This document shows, piece after piece, positions 55,628 through 63,957 of a stretch of 64,000 bases of DNA; position 1 is the first letter of the stretch, and every line of letters starts with the position of its first letter. Origin of the DNA: Hoeflea sp. (GTDB taxonomy: Bacteria; Pseudomonadota; Alphaproteobacteria; Rhizobiales; Rhizobiaceae); contig NZ_JAUXOD010000116.1 of the NCBI RefSeq assembly GCF_030682515.1, positions 1-64,000 on the forward strand, written 5' to 3'. A program made the translations under genes and the position numbers. The notes beneath the pieces were generated by a model. It worked only from the letters and a program-made list of their open reading frames with translations, was not told the DNA's origin and searched no databases.

Positions 55628-56551
55628 ATGGCTTGTGCCATGTTTCGATTGGCCCATATCTCCGATCCCCATCTTGGTCCCTTGCCGAAAATATCGCTGC
55701 GCGAACTCGCGTCCAAGCGCATCACCGGCTATGTGAACTGGCAGCGCAACCGCCGCAAGCAGCTTTTTGGCGACACGCTGGAAAACCTGCTGGCGAGCCT
55801 GCGCGACGCCGCCCCCGATCATGTGGCCATCACCGGCGACCTGGTCAACCTCGCCACCCGCACCGAAATCGAGGCGGCGCGGGTCTGGCTCGAGACCGGT
55901 TTCGAGCCCCAAAACGCCACGCTGGTGCCCGGCAATCACGACGCCTATGTACCGGGCGCGCTCGGCCGGGCAAAGGCTGCATGGCAGCCCTGGCTCGTCT
56001 CCGACACCCATGCGTCCGAGACGCCGCTGTTTCCGAGCTACCGGCGGCGCGGCCCGGTGGCGATCATCGGCATCTCGTCGGCCAACGCCACGCTGCCCTT
56101 TGTCGCCACCGGCGACTTCGGCAAGAAACAGGCGCGCGCAGCAAGCAAGCTGCTCGACCAGGCGCGCGAGGACGGGCTGTTCCGGGTGGTGATGATCCAT
56201 CACCCGCCGGTGCGCGGTGCCGCCAAGTGGCACAAGCGGCTGCGCGGCATCGGCCACTTCACCAAGATGCTCAAGCTGCATGGCGCCGAACTGGTGCTGC
56301 ACGGGCACACCCATCTCGACACGCTCCATCATCTGCATGGCCGCGACGGGGATGTGCCGGTTGTGGGGATCGCCTCGGCCAGCCATGGCCCCGGAGGCAA
56401 CACGCCGCCGGCCGGCTACAACCTGTTCGACATTGACGGCGAGCCGGGCAAATGGCGGATCCTCCACCGCCGCATGCGGATGACCGGCCAGGGACCCGAC
56501 TTCGCCGAAGCTCAGGAAGGCCTCATCGGTTCCGGCGCGAAAATCAGTTGA
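55628..56551 (+). CDS. Calcineurin-like metallophosphoesterase
   Basis: This 307-residue metallophosphoesterase has the metal-binding blocks HISDPHLG, AITGDLVN, VPGNHD, HHPP and HGHTHLD, all present, so two metals can bind. The substrate class is open. AGGG lies before the ATG at 55628; an ATG at 55640 is also possible. Overlaps the convergent gene by 8 bases. Confidence 0.88.
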   Translation: MACAMFRLAHISDPHLGPLPKISLRELASKRITGYVNWQRNRRKQLFGDTLENLLASLRDAAPDHVAITGDLVNLATRTEIEAARVWLETGFEPQNATLVPGNHDAYVPGALGRAKAAWQPWLVSDTHASETPLFPSYRRRGPVAIIGISSANATLPFVATGDFGKKQARAASKLLDQAREDGLFRVVMIHHPPVRGAAKWHKRLRGIGHFTKMLKLHGAELVLHGHTHLDTLHHLHGRDGDVPVVGIASASHGPGGNTPPAGYNLFDIDGEPGKWRILHRRMRMTGQGPDFAEAQEGLIGSGAKIS

Positions 56552-57341
56552 TCATCGCCGACAGACGGTCCCAGAACGCCATCACCAGGGCGGCAGCACC
56601 CGCGACGCAGCCGAGAATGAACCAGGACGCGCCGAGCACGAACCCGGCCCCGCGGGTGGGTCGCGCCGGAGCCTCAGCAGCCGGCGCGGGCTGGGAGGCG
56701 ATCAGCGCTGGCCGTGCCGCCTGGTCGCCCGTGTCCGCCACCTTCGTTCCGGCCCATGTGTCCGCCGGTGCGGGAGCAAGGTTCTCGGCCGCGTCATCGC
56801 CGGTCCCTGCCATGCCGGTCTCTGTCATGCCGGTCTCCGGCATGCTGGTCTCTGGCATGCCGGTTTCGTCCGCGCCAGGCTCGGCATCCGTGGCGTCGGC
56901 GATCCCGGCCGACGCCTTCATTGCCTCGAAATCGCCGGCCAGGATCCGTTCGCGCTCGATCACCCGTTCGGCGATGTAGCGGCCCACCGCATCGGCGGTG
57001 CGGGCCATGTCGCTGCTGTCGGAGATCACCACCCGGCCGAGCCGCGTGTCGCGGACGAAGCGGTAGATCCGCCGGTCGCGGCCCATGTGCACATGCGCCA
57101 CCGAATCGATCCACAATCTGGGCTGAAGTCCGGACGAGATGCCGAAATCGAACCGGTCGTCGGCCGGATCGATGTCCTCGAGCAGCGGCCGCACTTCCTG
57201 GGCCAGGAGTTCGAGCCGGGCGCGGTCGGCCTCGCGGATGTCGACCACCACGTCGGTGCGGTCGGCGGAAGCGATCTTGACGTCACGCACGATGTCCGCC
57301 AGGCGGCGGTCGGTCGAGAATGTCTTGGGTTGGTCGGTCAT
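56544..57341 (-). CDS. Protein of unknown function with C-terminal membrane anchor
   Basis: This is a 265-residue protein. The N-terminal 150 residues form a soluble domain with DIVRDVKIASADRTDVVVDIREADRARLELLAQEVRPLLEDIDP. A repetitive linker follows (ETGMPETSMPETGMTETGM), and one hydrophobic helix (about 240-260) ends the protein. No signal peptide, so it is probably a tail-anchored cytoplasmic domain. Family not recognised beyond rhizobial hypotheticals. Confidence 0.75.
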   Translation of the reverse strand: MTDQPKTFSTDRRLADIVRDVKIASADRTDVVVDIREADRARLELLAQEVRPLLEDIDPADDRFDFGISSGLQPRLWIDSVAHVHMGRDRRIYRFVRDTRLGRVVISDSSDMARTADAVGRYIAERVIERERILAGDFEAMKASAGIADATDAEPGADETGMPETSMPETGMTETGMAGTGDDAAENLAPAPADTWAGTKVADTGDQAARPALIASQPAPAAEAPARPTRGAGFVLGASWFILGCVAGAAALVMAFWDRLSAMIN

Positions 57342-57463
57342 GGCGCGATTCCGGGGAGAAATGGTTAACAACTTCTTAGCACAGACCGGCTTTGATGGCG
57401 ACAATGGGGCGAGGCCTGTTTGCGCACGTGGTAAAGACCGGCGCGCCCCCGAACTGGTTCGCC

Positions 57464-58240
57464 TCAGGCGCCGATGGACACAGCCTGCGCAAGCACGCGC
57501 GCCACGGCGTCGGGCGCCTCTTCCGGCAGCATGTGCCCGAGCCCCGGCAGCACGCTGAAGGCAAAGGAGACGGGCAGCGCCGGTGGTTTGGGACACGGCA
57601 GCACCGCATCCTCCGTCCCCCAGATCACCGCGACCGGCATGGCCAGCGCCTGGAGCGCCTCGGCCGGCAGCACGCCCTGACCCTTTGCCGGACCGTCCGG
57701 GAACATCGCCGTGTAGGTCTCGTCAAGGGCCACGAGCGCCCCCGGGCGGGCGCGGGCCGCCACAAACCCGTCGATCACCGCCTGGGCCACGGCAAAACCC
57801 GGCGAGGCCATTTCAGTCAGGCACGCACGGATCTCCGCCTCGGTGGCGGACTTGGCGTAGCGCTCGAGCAGGCCTGCATTGATCTCGGGCGCCATGCCGC
57901 CCGGCGCCACCAGCGTCAGCGACTTCACGCGGGCGCCGGCGCGCATCGCGATCAGCGCCGCCACCGCCCCGCCCATCGAATGGCCGGCGAGATGGAAGTC
58001 CGCGACCCCTGCCCCGTCGAGGCCCGAGAGAATGGCTTTCGCCATCCGCCCCGCCCCGCCGCGGCCCTCGGCGTCGAGCGACCCGCCATGGCCGGGCAGG
58101 TCGACGGTGATGACGCGCAGGCTCTCGGGAAGCAGGTCCTTCACCGCGTCCCAGGCCGAGCCGTCGCCGCCAAAGCCGTGCAGCAGCACCAGCGGCGCGC
58201 CGGTATCAGGGCCTGAAGTCTCCATGTGCAGTCCGGTCAT
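57464..58240 (-). CDS. Alpha/beta hydrolase
   Basis: This 258-residue alpha/beta hydrolase has the oxyanion region LLHGFGGDGSAW, the nucleophile in AGHSMGG, and the catalytic His in LPGLGHMLPEE. GTEDAVLP supplies the Asp. Similar to the acetoin dehydrogenase-associated and carboxylesterase types; the substrate is unknown. GGGAGGGGAG fixes the ATG at 58240. An upstream in-frame extension is made entirely of repeat copy B and is rejected. Confidence 0.87.
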   Translation of the reverse strand: MTGLHMETSGPDTGAPLVLLHGFGGDGSAWDAVKDLLPESLRVITVDLPGHGGSLDAEGRGGAGRMAKAILSGLDGAGVADFHLAGHSMGGAVAALIAMRAGARVKSLTLVAPGGMAPEINAGLLERYAKSATEAEIRACLTEMASPGFAVAQAVIDGFVAARARPGALVALDETYTAMFPDGPAKGQGVLPAEALQALAMPVAVIWGTEDAVLPCPKPPALPVSFAFSVLPGLGHMLPEEAPDAVARVLAQAVSIGA

Positions 58241-58286
58241 GACGCTCCCCTCCCGATGCGCGATACCAACTGCCGCGCGGCTTCTT

Positions 58287-58497
58287 GTTGACAAGGTCCT
58301 GCCCGGGATGGGCGATCCCCCATTTTCCGTCATTCCGGCCCCCGCGCCGGAATCCAGCCACGGCGCGTCCGCGCCGTGAAAGAGTCTCTTGCGATCAAGG
58401 ACTTGATCGCGCTGGATGCCAGCTTTCGCTGGCATGACGGCTGCTGATGCATTGCCCCCACAAACGAAAGGAAATCGGCGTTGCGGAGTTTGTCAGC
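58287..58497. repeat. Four-hairpin dispersed repeat, copy B
   Basis: This copy matches copy A at 52944-53153. Its 112-base core (58328-58439) has the same four hairpins closed by CGTCAT/ATGACG. A CACGGCGCG stem arm here is CATGGCGCG in copy A, which still pairs through G.T, so pairing is preserved. Lies between the alpha/beta hydrolase promoter and leuA. Confidence 0.85.
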
Positions 58498-58531
58498 TTT
58501 CTGCGCCGCGCCTTGCAGCGCCGCGGACGTA

Positions 58532-60241
58532 TCAGCCTTCGGACGCGGCCAGCGCCCGGTTGGCCGCCGACACCACCGCCTCGAGCGATGCGGCGACGAT
58601 GTTGGTGTTGACGCCCGCGCCATAGAGCTTGCCCGAGGGCGTCTCCATCTGCATGTAGCAGATCGCCGCCGCATTGGAGCCGTGCTGCAGCGAGTGCTCG
58701 GAATAGTTGGCCACCGTCAGCTCGATGCCGAGATAGGTCGACAGCGCGTTGACGAACCCGTCGATCGGCCCGGTGCCGCGGCCCTCGATGCGCTTGACCT
58801 CGCCCCGGTCGGTGATCTCGGCCGAGACGATGCGGATGCCCTTGTTGGCGGGATCGGTGTGGGTGTGGTGGTCGACGAAGCCCAGCCGGGCCCCGGGCTG
58901 GTTGACATAGAGCGCCATGAAGCTCTCGTAGATCCGCCTGGGCGGCAGCTCCACGCCCTCTTCGTCGGTGATCCGCTGGATTTCCTCGCGGAACTCCACC
59001 TGCAGGTTGCGCGGCAGGTCGAGCCCGTAATCCTCCTTCAGGATATAGGCGATGCCGCCCTTGCCCGATTGCGAGTTGATGCGGATGATCGCCTCGTAGG
59101 AGCGGCCGACATCGCGCGGGTCGATCGGCAGATAGGGCACTTCCCATTCCGGCTTGTTGGCCTGGCGGATCGCCTTCATGCCCTTGTTGATCGCATCCTG
59201 GTGCGAGCCGGAAAACGCGGTGTAGACCAGTTCGCCCACATACGGATGCCGCTCGGGGATCTTCATCTCGTTGGAATATTCGAACACCGCCTTGATCCGC
59301 TCGATGTCCGAGCAGTCCAATTGCGGGTCCACGCCTTGCGTGAACATGTTGAGCGCGAGCGCCACCACGTCGACATTGCCGGTGCGCTCGCCATTACCGA
59401 ACAGCGTGCCCTCGACCCGGTCGGCGCCCGCCATCAGCCCCAGTTCGGTGGCGGCGATGCCGGTGCCGCGATCATTGTGCGGATGCAGCGAGACGAGCAC
59501 GTTCTCGCGGTTGTCGATGTGCCGGCACATCCACTCGATCTGGTCGGCATAGATGTTGGGCGTGGCCATCTCCACCGTCGACGGCAGGTTGAGGATCAGC
59601 TTGTTGTCGGGCGTCGGCTTGATGATCCCGATCACCGCGTTGGAGATCTCCAGCGCCACCTCGAGCTCGGTGCCGGTGAAGCTCTCGGGCGAATACTCGA
59701 AGCGGAAATCGCCGCCTGCCTTCTCCGCCATCTCCTTGATCATCTTGGCCGCATCGACCGCGATTTGCTTGATGCCCGCCACGTCCTTGTCGAACACCAC
59801 CCGGCGCTGTAATTCCGACGTCGAATTGTAGAAATGCACGATCGGCCGGTGCGCGCCTTGGAGCGCCTCGAAGGTGCGCGTGATCAGCTCCGGCCGGCAC
59901 TGCACCAAGACCTGCAGCGACACGTCGTCGGGCACCCCGCCCTCCTCCACGCACCAGCGGGCGAAATCAAAATCGGTCTGCGAGGCCGACGGGAAACCGA
60001 TCTCGATTTCCTTGAAGCCCATGTCCAAGAGCAGCTGGAACATCCGCGCCTTGCGGTCGTGCCCCATCGGGTTGATCAGCGACTGGTTGCCGTCGCGCAG
60101 GTCGACCGAGCACCAGATCGGCGCCTTCTCGATGCGTTTGGACGGCCAGGTCCGGTCGGGAATGTCGATCAAGGGATAGGCATGGTATTTCTGGGCCGCC
60201 TTCGGCATGCCCTTCGGTCCGGATGAAATGTGTGCGGTCAT
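58532..60241 (-). CDS. leuA: 2-isopropylmalate synthase (long form)
   Basis: This 569-residue enzyme makes 2-isopropylmalate from 2-oxoisovalerate and acetyl-CoA, the first step of leucine synthesis. The catalytic domain begins with LRDGNQSL (49-55) and contains SLHPHNDRGTG and GNGERTGNVD. The C-terminal leucine-binding regulatory domain is complete. This is the type II form. The ATG at 60241 is preceded by GGAG at a rather long distance. A Leu-rich leader with a hairpin lies upstream, consistent with attenuation. Confidence 0.96.
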   Translation of the reverse strand: MTAHISSGPKGMPKAAQKYHAYPLIDIPDRTWPSKRIEKAPIWCSVDLRDGNQSLINPMGHDRKARMFQLLLDMGFKEIEIGFPSASQTDFDFARWCVEEGGVPDDVSLQVLVQCRPELITRTFEALQGAHRPIVHFYNSTSELQRRVVFDKDVAGIKQIAVDAAKMIKEMAEKAGGDFRFEYSPESFTGTELEVALEISNAVIGIIKPTPDNKLILNLPSTVEMATPNIYADQIEWMCRHIDNRENVLVSLHPHNDRGTGIAATELGLMAGADRVEGTLFGNGERTGNVDVVALALNMFTQGVDPQLDCSDIERIKAVFEYSNEMKIPERHPYVGELVYTAFSGSHQDAINKGMKAIRQANKPEWEVPYLPIDPRDVGRSYEAIIRINSQSGKGGIAYILKEDYGLDLPRNLQVEFREEIQRITDEEGVELPPRRIYESFMALYVNQPGARLGFVDHHTHTDPANKGIRIVSAEITDRGEVKRIEGRGTGPIDGFVNALSTYLGIELTVANYSEHSLQHGSNAAAICYMQMETPSGKLYGAGVNTNIVAASLEAVVSAANRALAASEG

Positions 60242-60321
60242 CGGTGTCTCTCTCCTGGCCCTGTTCCGGGAGCCGCGTCTCCGCGACGTCAACCGGCCTC
60301 AGGCCGTCATGTTGCATTCAG

Positions 60322-60390
60322 GAAAAAATGTAAAGTCGAGAGAGGAGCGGGTGCGCGTCACGCGGCGGTTTCGACCGCCGGACGCTCCTC
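60322..60390 (-). terminator. Attenuator-like hairpin before leuA
   Basis: GAGGAGCG/CGCTCCTC arms (60342-60349 with 60383-60390) enclose an inner 7-bp stem (60363-60369 with 60374-60380). On the minus strand it is followed by a U-rich stretch (60322-60335) with a run of six T. The upstream arm overlaps the leader stop codon, as in translation-linked attenuation. Confidence 0.5.
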
Positions 60391-60508
60391 AACGAGCCCG
60401 GCGATCGCCGCTAAGCGCGAGAAGAAGCAGACCGCCAAGCCGCGCATGCGACACCACCGCCGCGGTGAAGCGGGCAAAGGAGGTTTCTGGGCGCGGGGTC
60501 GGGTTCAT
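60389..60508 (-). CDS. leuL: Leucine-rich leader peptide of leuA (candidate)
   Basis: This is a 39-codon frame with the segment ARLGGLLLLALSG near the end, six Leu codons within nine residues, ending at a TGA just before the attenuator-like hairpin. The start is doubtful. The ATG at 60508 has no GGAGG, and internal GTG codons could serve. The Leu run and the downstream hairpin, not the start, are the evidence. Low Leu-tRNA would stall ribosomes at this run and allow leuA transcription. Confidence 0.5.
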   Translation of the reverse strand: MNPTPRPETSFARFTAAVVSHARLGGLLLLALSGDRRAR

Positions 60509-60609
60509 GGGAGGATAAATACAGCGGGTGGGGTGGGTTGGCAAGGGGGGCTGCCTTGCTCGCGGTAGGTCACCAAACATCCGGTCCAGATGCTTGCGGA
60601 CAATTTGGA

Positions 60610-60772
60610 AAGACCCCTCCCCAGCCCCTCCCCACAAGGGGGAGGGGCTCCGGGCATCCCCATCCTGCCCAAATGAACGGATCGCCCAGGACGGGAGATT
60701 TCGATAGTGCGTAAACGAGTTGTGGCCGGGTAAGCCCCTCCCCCTTGTGGGGAGGGGTTGGGGAGGGGTCTT
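60610..60772. repeat. 40-bp imperfect inverted repeat pair
   Basis: Arm 60610-60649 is the reverse complement of 60733-60772 except for one base, separated by 83 bases. Each arm has its own internal GC-rich hairpin. It lies in the gene-free stretch between the leuA leader and the gene ending at 60793, which holds no other feature. Confidence 0.7.
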
Positions 60773-60792
60773 CTCTGTGAAATTGGAGCCCC

Positions 60793-61899
60793 CTACGGCG
60801 CGCTCAGCCGGAAACTCTCCACCGCGGCGCGGATGCGGCGTTCGCCCTGGGCGTCGCCCAGGAAATGGTAGCCCACCACCGTGTAGCCGCGTTTCTTGTT
60901 GACGCCGTAGGCGGCCAGGCTGCGCACGGTGGCGCCGTTGATCTCGCCCTGGTACTGGCGCAGGATCGCCTCCGTCTTGGGCAGGCCCAGGCCCGGATGG
61001 GCGGTTTCGGGCACCGCCAGCCGATCCTTCATGAAGAAGATCTTGTCGGCCACGAACTCCTCCCAGTAATCGGCATAGTCCTTGGCCGAGGTCTTGCCGT
61101 CCATCTCGACCACGAACACCACCACCCCCTCGACCCGGTCGGGATGCTGCATGTCGACCGAATAGGGCTCGTTCGCGTCGGTCTTCATCGACCAGATCGA
61201 CGGCACGGCGATCCAGAAGCCGCGGTCCGTGTTGCGCCGCCAGACCACCGTCTCCTCGGTGCCCGGACCCGGGTCAACCTGGGGCGCCTGGGTCTTGTCC
61301 TCGACGGCGGGCGGGGCGGGAGTGTCGGCCGGCGGCGCGGCCACGTCCCCGGGCGCGATCGCAAGCGTCGCCGAACAGTGCTGGAACACCGGCAGCACCT
61401 GCTCGAAGCTCTCCTCCGGCGCCGAATAGGACATCAGCAGGAACGCGCGCGGCGTGGTCACCACCATCTGGATGTGCCGGAAGGCGCTCTGCGTATCCGC
61501 CGTGTCGAAGGCGGTGTAGCCGGCGATCAGGAACGGCGCCTGCTGGTCGGCCACCGGGGCTGCACCCTCGTTGAGGATGCGGCCGTCGGGCGCCCTGAGA
61601 AGCTGGGCCTTGAGCGCGTCGAGCTGGCCGGCCGCGGTCTTTTCCGCGGCCTTGTCCTGCTCGATCACCTGGATGATGATGGTGGCATCGCGGGCGGTCT
61701 CCTCCGGGCCGGTGAAGATCCGGTCGAAATTGCGCGCCTGGTCGAACCTCCAGTCCGAGGGGAACTCGCAGGAAAAGCCCGCGACATCCTTGTAGGTTCT
61801 GAAGGTCAGCTCCTGGGCGAAAGTCCCGGCCGTGGCGGCGATCAACAGACCTGCCGCCATCATGAGGCGCGCAAGGATATCCCTGACTGGAGTGTGCAT
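60793..61899 (-). CDS. Periplasmic protein with two PsbP-like halves
   Basis: This is a 368-residue secreted protein. The signal peptide spans residues 1-29 (ends AQE). The first half has SCEFPSDWRFD and the second FWIAVPSIWSMK, so it looks like a tandem of two similar beta-sandwich domains joined by a Pro/Ala-rich linker (about 190-225). Function unknown. An FNR/FixK-type box lies upstream in the class II position. GGAGG lies about 11 bases before the ATG at 61899. Confidence 0.75.
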   Translation of the reverse strand: MHTPVRDILARLMMAAGLLIAATAGTFAQELTFRTYKDVAGFSCEFPSDWRFDQARNFDRIFTGPEETARDATIIIQVIEQDKAAEKTAAGQLDALKAQLLRAPDGRILNEGAAPVADQQAPFLIAGYTAFDTADTQSAFRHIQMVVTTPRAFLLMSYSAPEESFEQVLPVFQHCSATLAIAPGDVAAPPADTPAPPAVEDKTQAPQVDPGPGTEETVVWRRNTDRGFWIAVPSIWSMKTDANEPYSVDMQHPDRVEGVVVFVVEMDGKTSAKDYADYWEEFVADKIFFMKDRLAVPETAHPGLGLPKTEAILRQYQGEINGATVRSLAAYGVNKKRGYTVVGYHFLGDAQGERRIRAAVESFRLSAP

Positions 61900-61958
61900 G
61901 ATTGTCGATCCTCCCATTGCAATTCATGCATATTAGAAAGATCGCACCGGTCCCGGCA

Positions 61959-61972
61959 TTGACAAAGGTCAA
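61959..61972. promoter_or_regulatory. FNR/FixK-type box before the periplasmic protein gene
   Basis: The site reads TTGAC-AAAG-GTCAA, a perfect palindrome. With -10 TAATAT (61930-61935, minus strand) the site centre is about 42 bases before the predicted start near 61923, matching a class II activator site. Confidence 0.7.
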
Positions 61973-62215
61973 GACGAAGGAATGGCAAGACAAGGGGGAG
62001 ATCGAGCCGCGCCCAGGCCCCCACCTCCCTCTTGAGGAAGTCCGAAGGACGGAGCGAGACCCGTGGCTCGACCCTAAGGAGAGCCAAGCGCAGCGCAGGC
62101 GATCCGGGTGGGGGGCCCTTGCAGTAGCCGGATCATCCTTTAAAATTTGCGTTGGTGCGGAGGCATACCCCACCCCTCAAGGGGGAGGGGAAAAGCCCGG
62201 CCCTCCACCCACCCC
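61973..62215. other. Intergenic region with low-complexity repeat fragments
   Basis: No gene is seen. A C/G-run motif (62165-62215, related to the 60.6-kb inverted repeat by its CCCCTC-AAGGGGGAGGGG core) and a stretch around 62035-62115 that resembles dispersed rhizobial intergenic repeats fill the space. Together with the upstream box it makes the 316-base gap before the periplasmic protein gene. Confidence 0.4.
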
Positions 62216-62713
62216 TCAGCGCGGATGCCGGTAGACCAGAACCTCCGGACCCGGTCGCGCGGCATCGAGTTCAAGCACCGCGCCGAGCCGTTCGGCCAGC
62301 CTCCGCGAGCGGTCATTGCCCGGGTCGATGTGGCTCACGATCGTCTTGAGCCCGCGCGGGCCGAACCCCCAGTCGCGCAGGGCGCGCGCCGCCTCGAAAG
62401 CGTAGCCCCTGCCCTCGTGGCCGGGATAGACCAGCCAGCCGAGCTCGTGCTCGGGAAACAGCGGCCCGGAATTGATGCCGACCTGGCCCAGGCATTCCCC
62501 GGTCTGGCGGTCATCAAACATCAGCGCGCCGCAGCCCATGAGCGGCCATTGCGCCATGTCGTGGCAGAACATGCCCCAGGCGCCCGAAAGCGTGTGCGGG
62601 CCGTCCATGAACTCGGCGCGCTCCGACATCATCAGCGCCGCATAGGCAGGCCAGTCCTCCATGGTCTGGGGCCTCAGCCGCAGCCGGTCGGTGTCAAGCG
62701 TCGGGATGTCCAT
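62216..62713 (-). CDS. GNAT-family N-acetyltransferase (RimJ/RimL-like)
   Basis: This 165-residue acetyltransferase has the N-terminal block LDTDRLRLRPQTMEDWPAYAALM, which is typical of the RimJ/L group, with the CoA-binding segment HEGRGYAFEAARALRDWGF. Substrate unknown. The start at 62713 is chosen because it begins at the first conserved strand. Upstream in-frame sequence extends to 62881 but looks non-coding. Confidence 0.86.
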   Translation of the reverse strand: MDIPTLDTDRLRLRPQTMEDWPAYAALMMSERAEFMDGPHTLSGAWGMFCHDMAQWPLMGCGALMFDDRQTGECLGQVGINSGPLFPEHELGWLVYPGHEGRGYAFEAARALRDWGFGPRGLKTIVSHIDPGNDRSRRLAERLGAVLELDAARPGPEVLVYRHPR

Positions 62714-62886
62714 CTGAGCCTCGTGAATTTTTCGCGCCGCATCGCCACCGGGGGCAGAATCGGTTTCCGCATCCGGGACATGAAATGCTATCCTATAGGC
62801 CTGTCCTCGCCGGGAAGACAGCGGGGTGCGCCGTCCCGGACCTTCGCGCGAGGCCTCGGGACACTCAAGCATGAAAGCCACATTGG

Positions 62887-63957
62887 ATGACGCGTGATTA
62901 TTCGGCCCTCACGCCGGCCGCCGCCATGCCCCCGAAGCGGGAGATCCCGGTGCTGCAGAGGCTCGGCTGGCAGGCCTTCTTCGCCCAGCAGATCAGCGTC
63001 GACGAGATGGAAGCGACCCCGCCGGTCAGGGTGACCGAGGTGCACCGGAGCGGGCTCCGTGTGCTGGGCGACGGCATCGACGAGATGGTGCCGCCGCGCG
63101 CCGACGCCACCGTGGGCGACTGGCTGCTGTTCAATCGCGTGCTGCCGAGTTCCAGCCAGCTGCTCGAGCGCAAGAGCCTGATCAAGCGCCGCGCGGCGGG
63201 CCACGACCGCTCGATCCAGCTGATTGCCGCCAATCTCGACACCGCCTTCGTCGTCACCTCCTGCAATCTCGATTTCAACATGGCCCGGCTCGAACGCTAC
63301 ATCGCGCTCGCCTTCGACGCCGGCGTCACGCCGGTGGTGCTGCTCACCAAATCCGACCTCTGCGCAGATCCCGCAATCTATGTGGACCAGGCGCAGACCA
63401 TCTCGAAAGATGTCGCGGTCATCACGCTCAACGCCAAGAGCGATGAGCCCAGGGAAAGGCTCGCCCCCTGGTGCAAGCCGGGCCAGACGGTGGCGTTCCT
63501 GGGCTCGTCGGGCGTCGGCAAGTCGACGCTCACCAACGCGCTCTCGGGCACCGAATCCGCCGCGACCCAGGCCATCCGCGAGGATGACGCCAAGGGCCGC
63601 CACACCACCTCGCACCGCCAGCTGCACATCCTGCCCGACGGCTGCGCCGTGCTCGACACACCCGGCGTGCGCGAGCTGCAGCTGACCGACGCCGAAGCAG
63701 GCGTGGCCGAGGTGTTCTCCGATCTCGATGAACTGGCGGCCTTGTGCCGCTTCAATGACTGCCGGCACGTGAGCGAGCCCGGATGCGCCGTGCAGGCGGC
63801 GCTGAAGGCCGGCACCATCGACGAGGCGCGGCTCGCGCGCTGGCGCAAGCTGCTGGCCGAGGACCAGTTCAACACCGCAAGCCTGGCCCAGCGCCGCTCC
63901 AAGGACAAGGCCTTCGGCAAGATGGTCAGGCAGGCCAAGAAGCTGAAGACTCCCTGA
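62887..63957 (+). CDS. rsgA: Ribosome small subunit-dependent GTPase A
   Basis: This 356-residue circularly permuted GTPase aids late 30S maturation. The N-terminal OB domain is followed by G4 (LTKSDLC), then G1 (GSSGVGKST, near 206) and G3 (DTPGVRE), in the permuted order. The C-terminal zinc-binding motif is CRFNDCRHVSEPGC. No clear ribosome site precedes the ATG at 62887. The last 43 bases of the window after the stop carry nothing identifiable. Confidence 0.95.
   Translation: MTRDYSALTPAAAMPPKREIPVLQRLGWQAFFAQQISVDEMEATPPVRVTEVHRSGLRVLGDGIDEMVPPRADATVGDWLLFNRVLPSSSQLLERKSLIKRRAAGHDRSIQLIAANLDTAFVVTSCNLDFNMARLERYIALAFDAGVTPVVLLTKSDLCADPAIYVDQAQTISKDVAVITLNAKSDEPRERLAPWCKPGQTVAFLGSSGVGKSTLTNALSGTESAATQAIREDDAKGRHTTSHRQLHILPDGCAVLDTPGVRELQLTDAEAGVAEVFSDLDELAALCRFNDCRHVSEPGCAVQAALKAGTIDEARLARWRKLLAEDQFNTASLAQRRSKDKAFGKMVRQAKKLKTP

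Noticed and set aside
57464-58435. Longer N-terminus of the alpha/beta hydrolase reaching into the repeat
   Set aside because: The extra residues (MPAKAGIQ-type) come from repeat copy B and also appear at copy A, where no gene follows.
60508-60637. Upstream extension of the Leu-rich leader
   Set aside because: The residues before MNPTP are low-complexity and read through the C/G-run repeat, without ribosome site.
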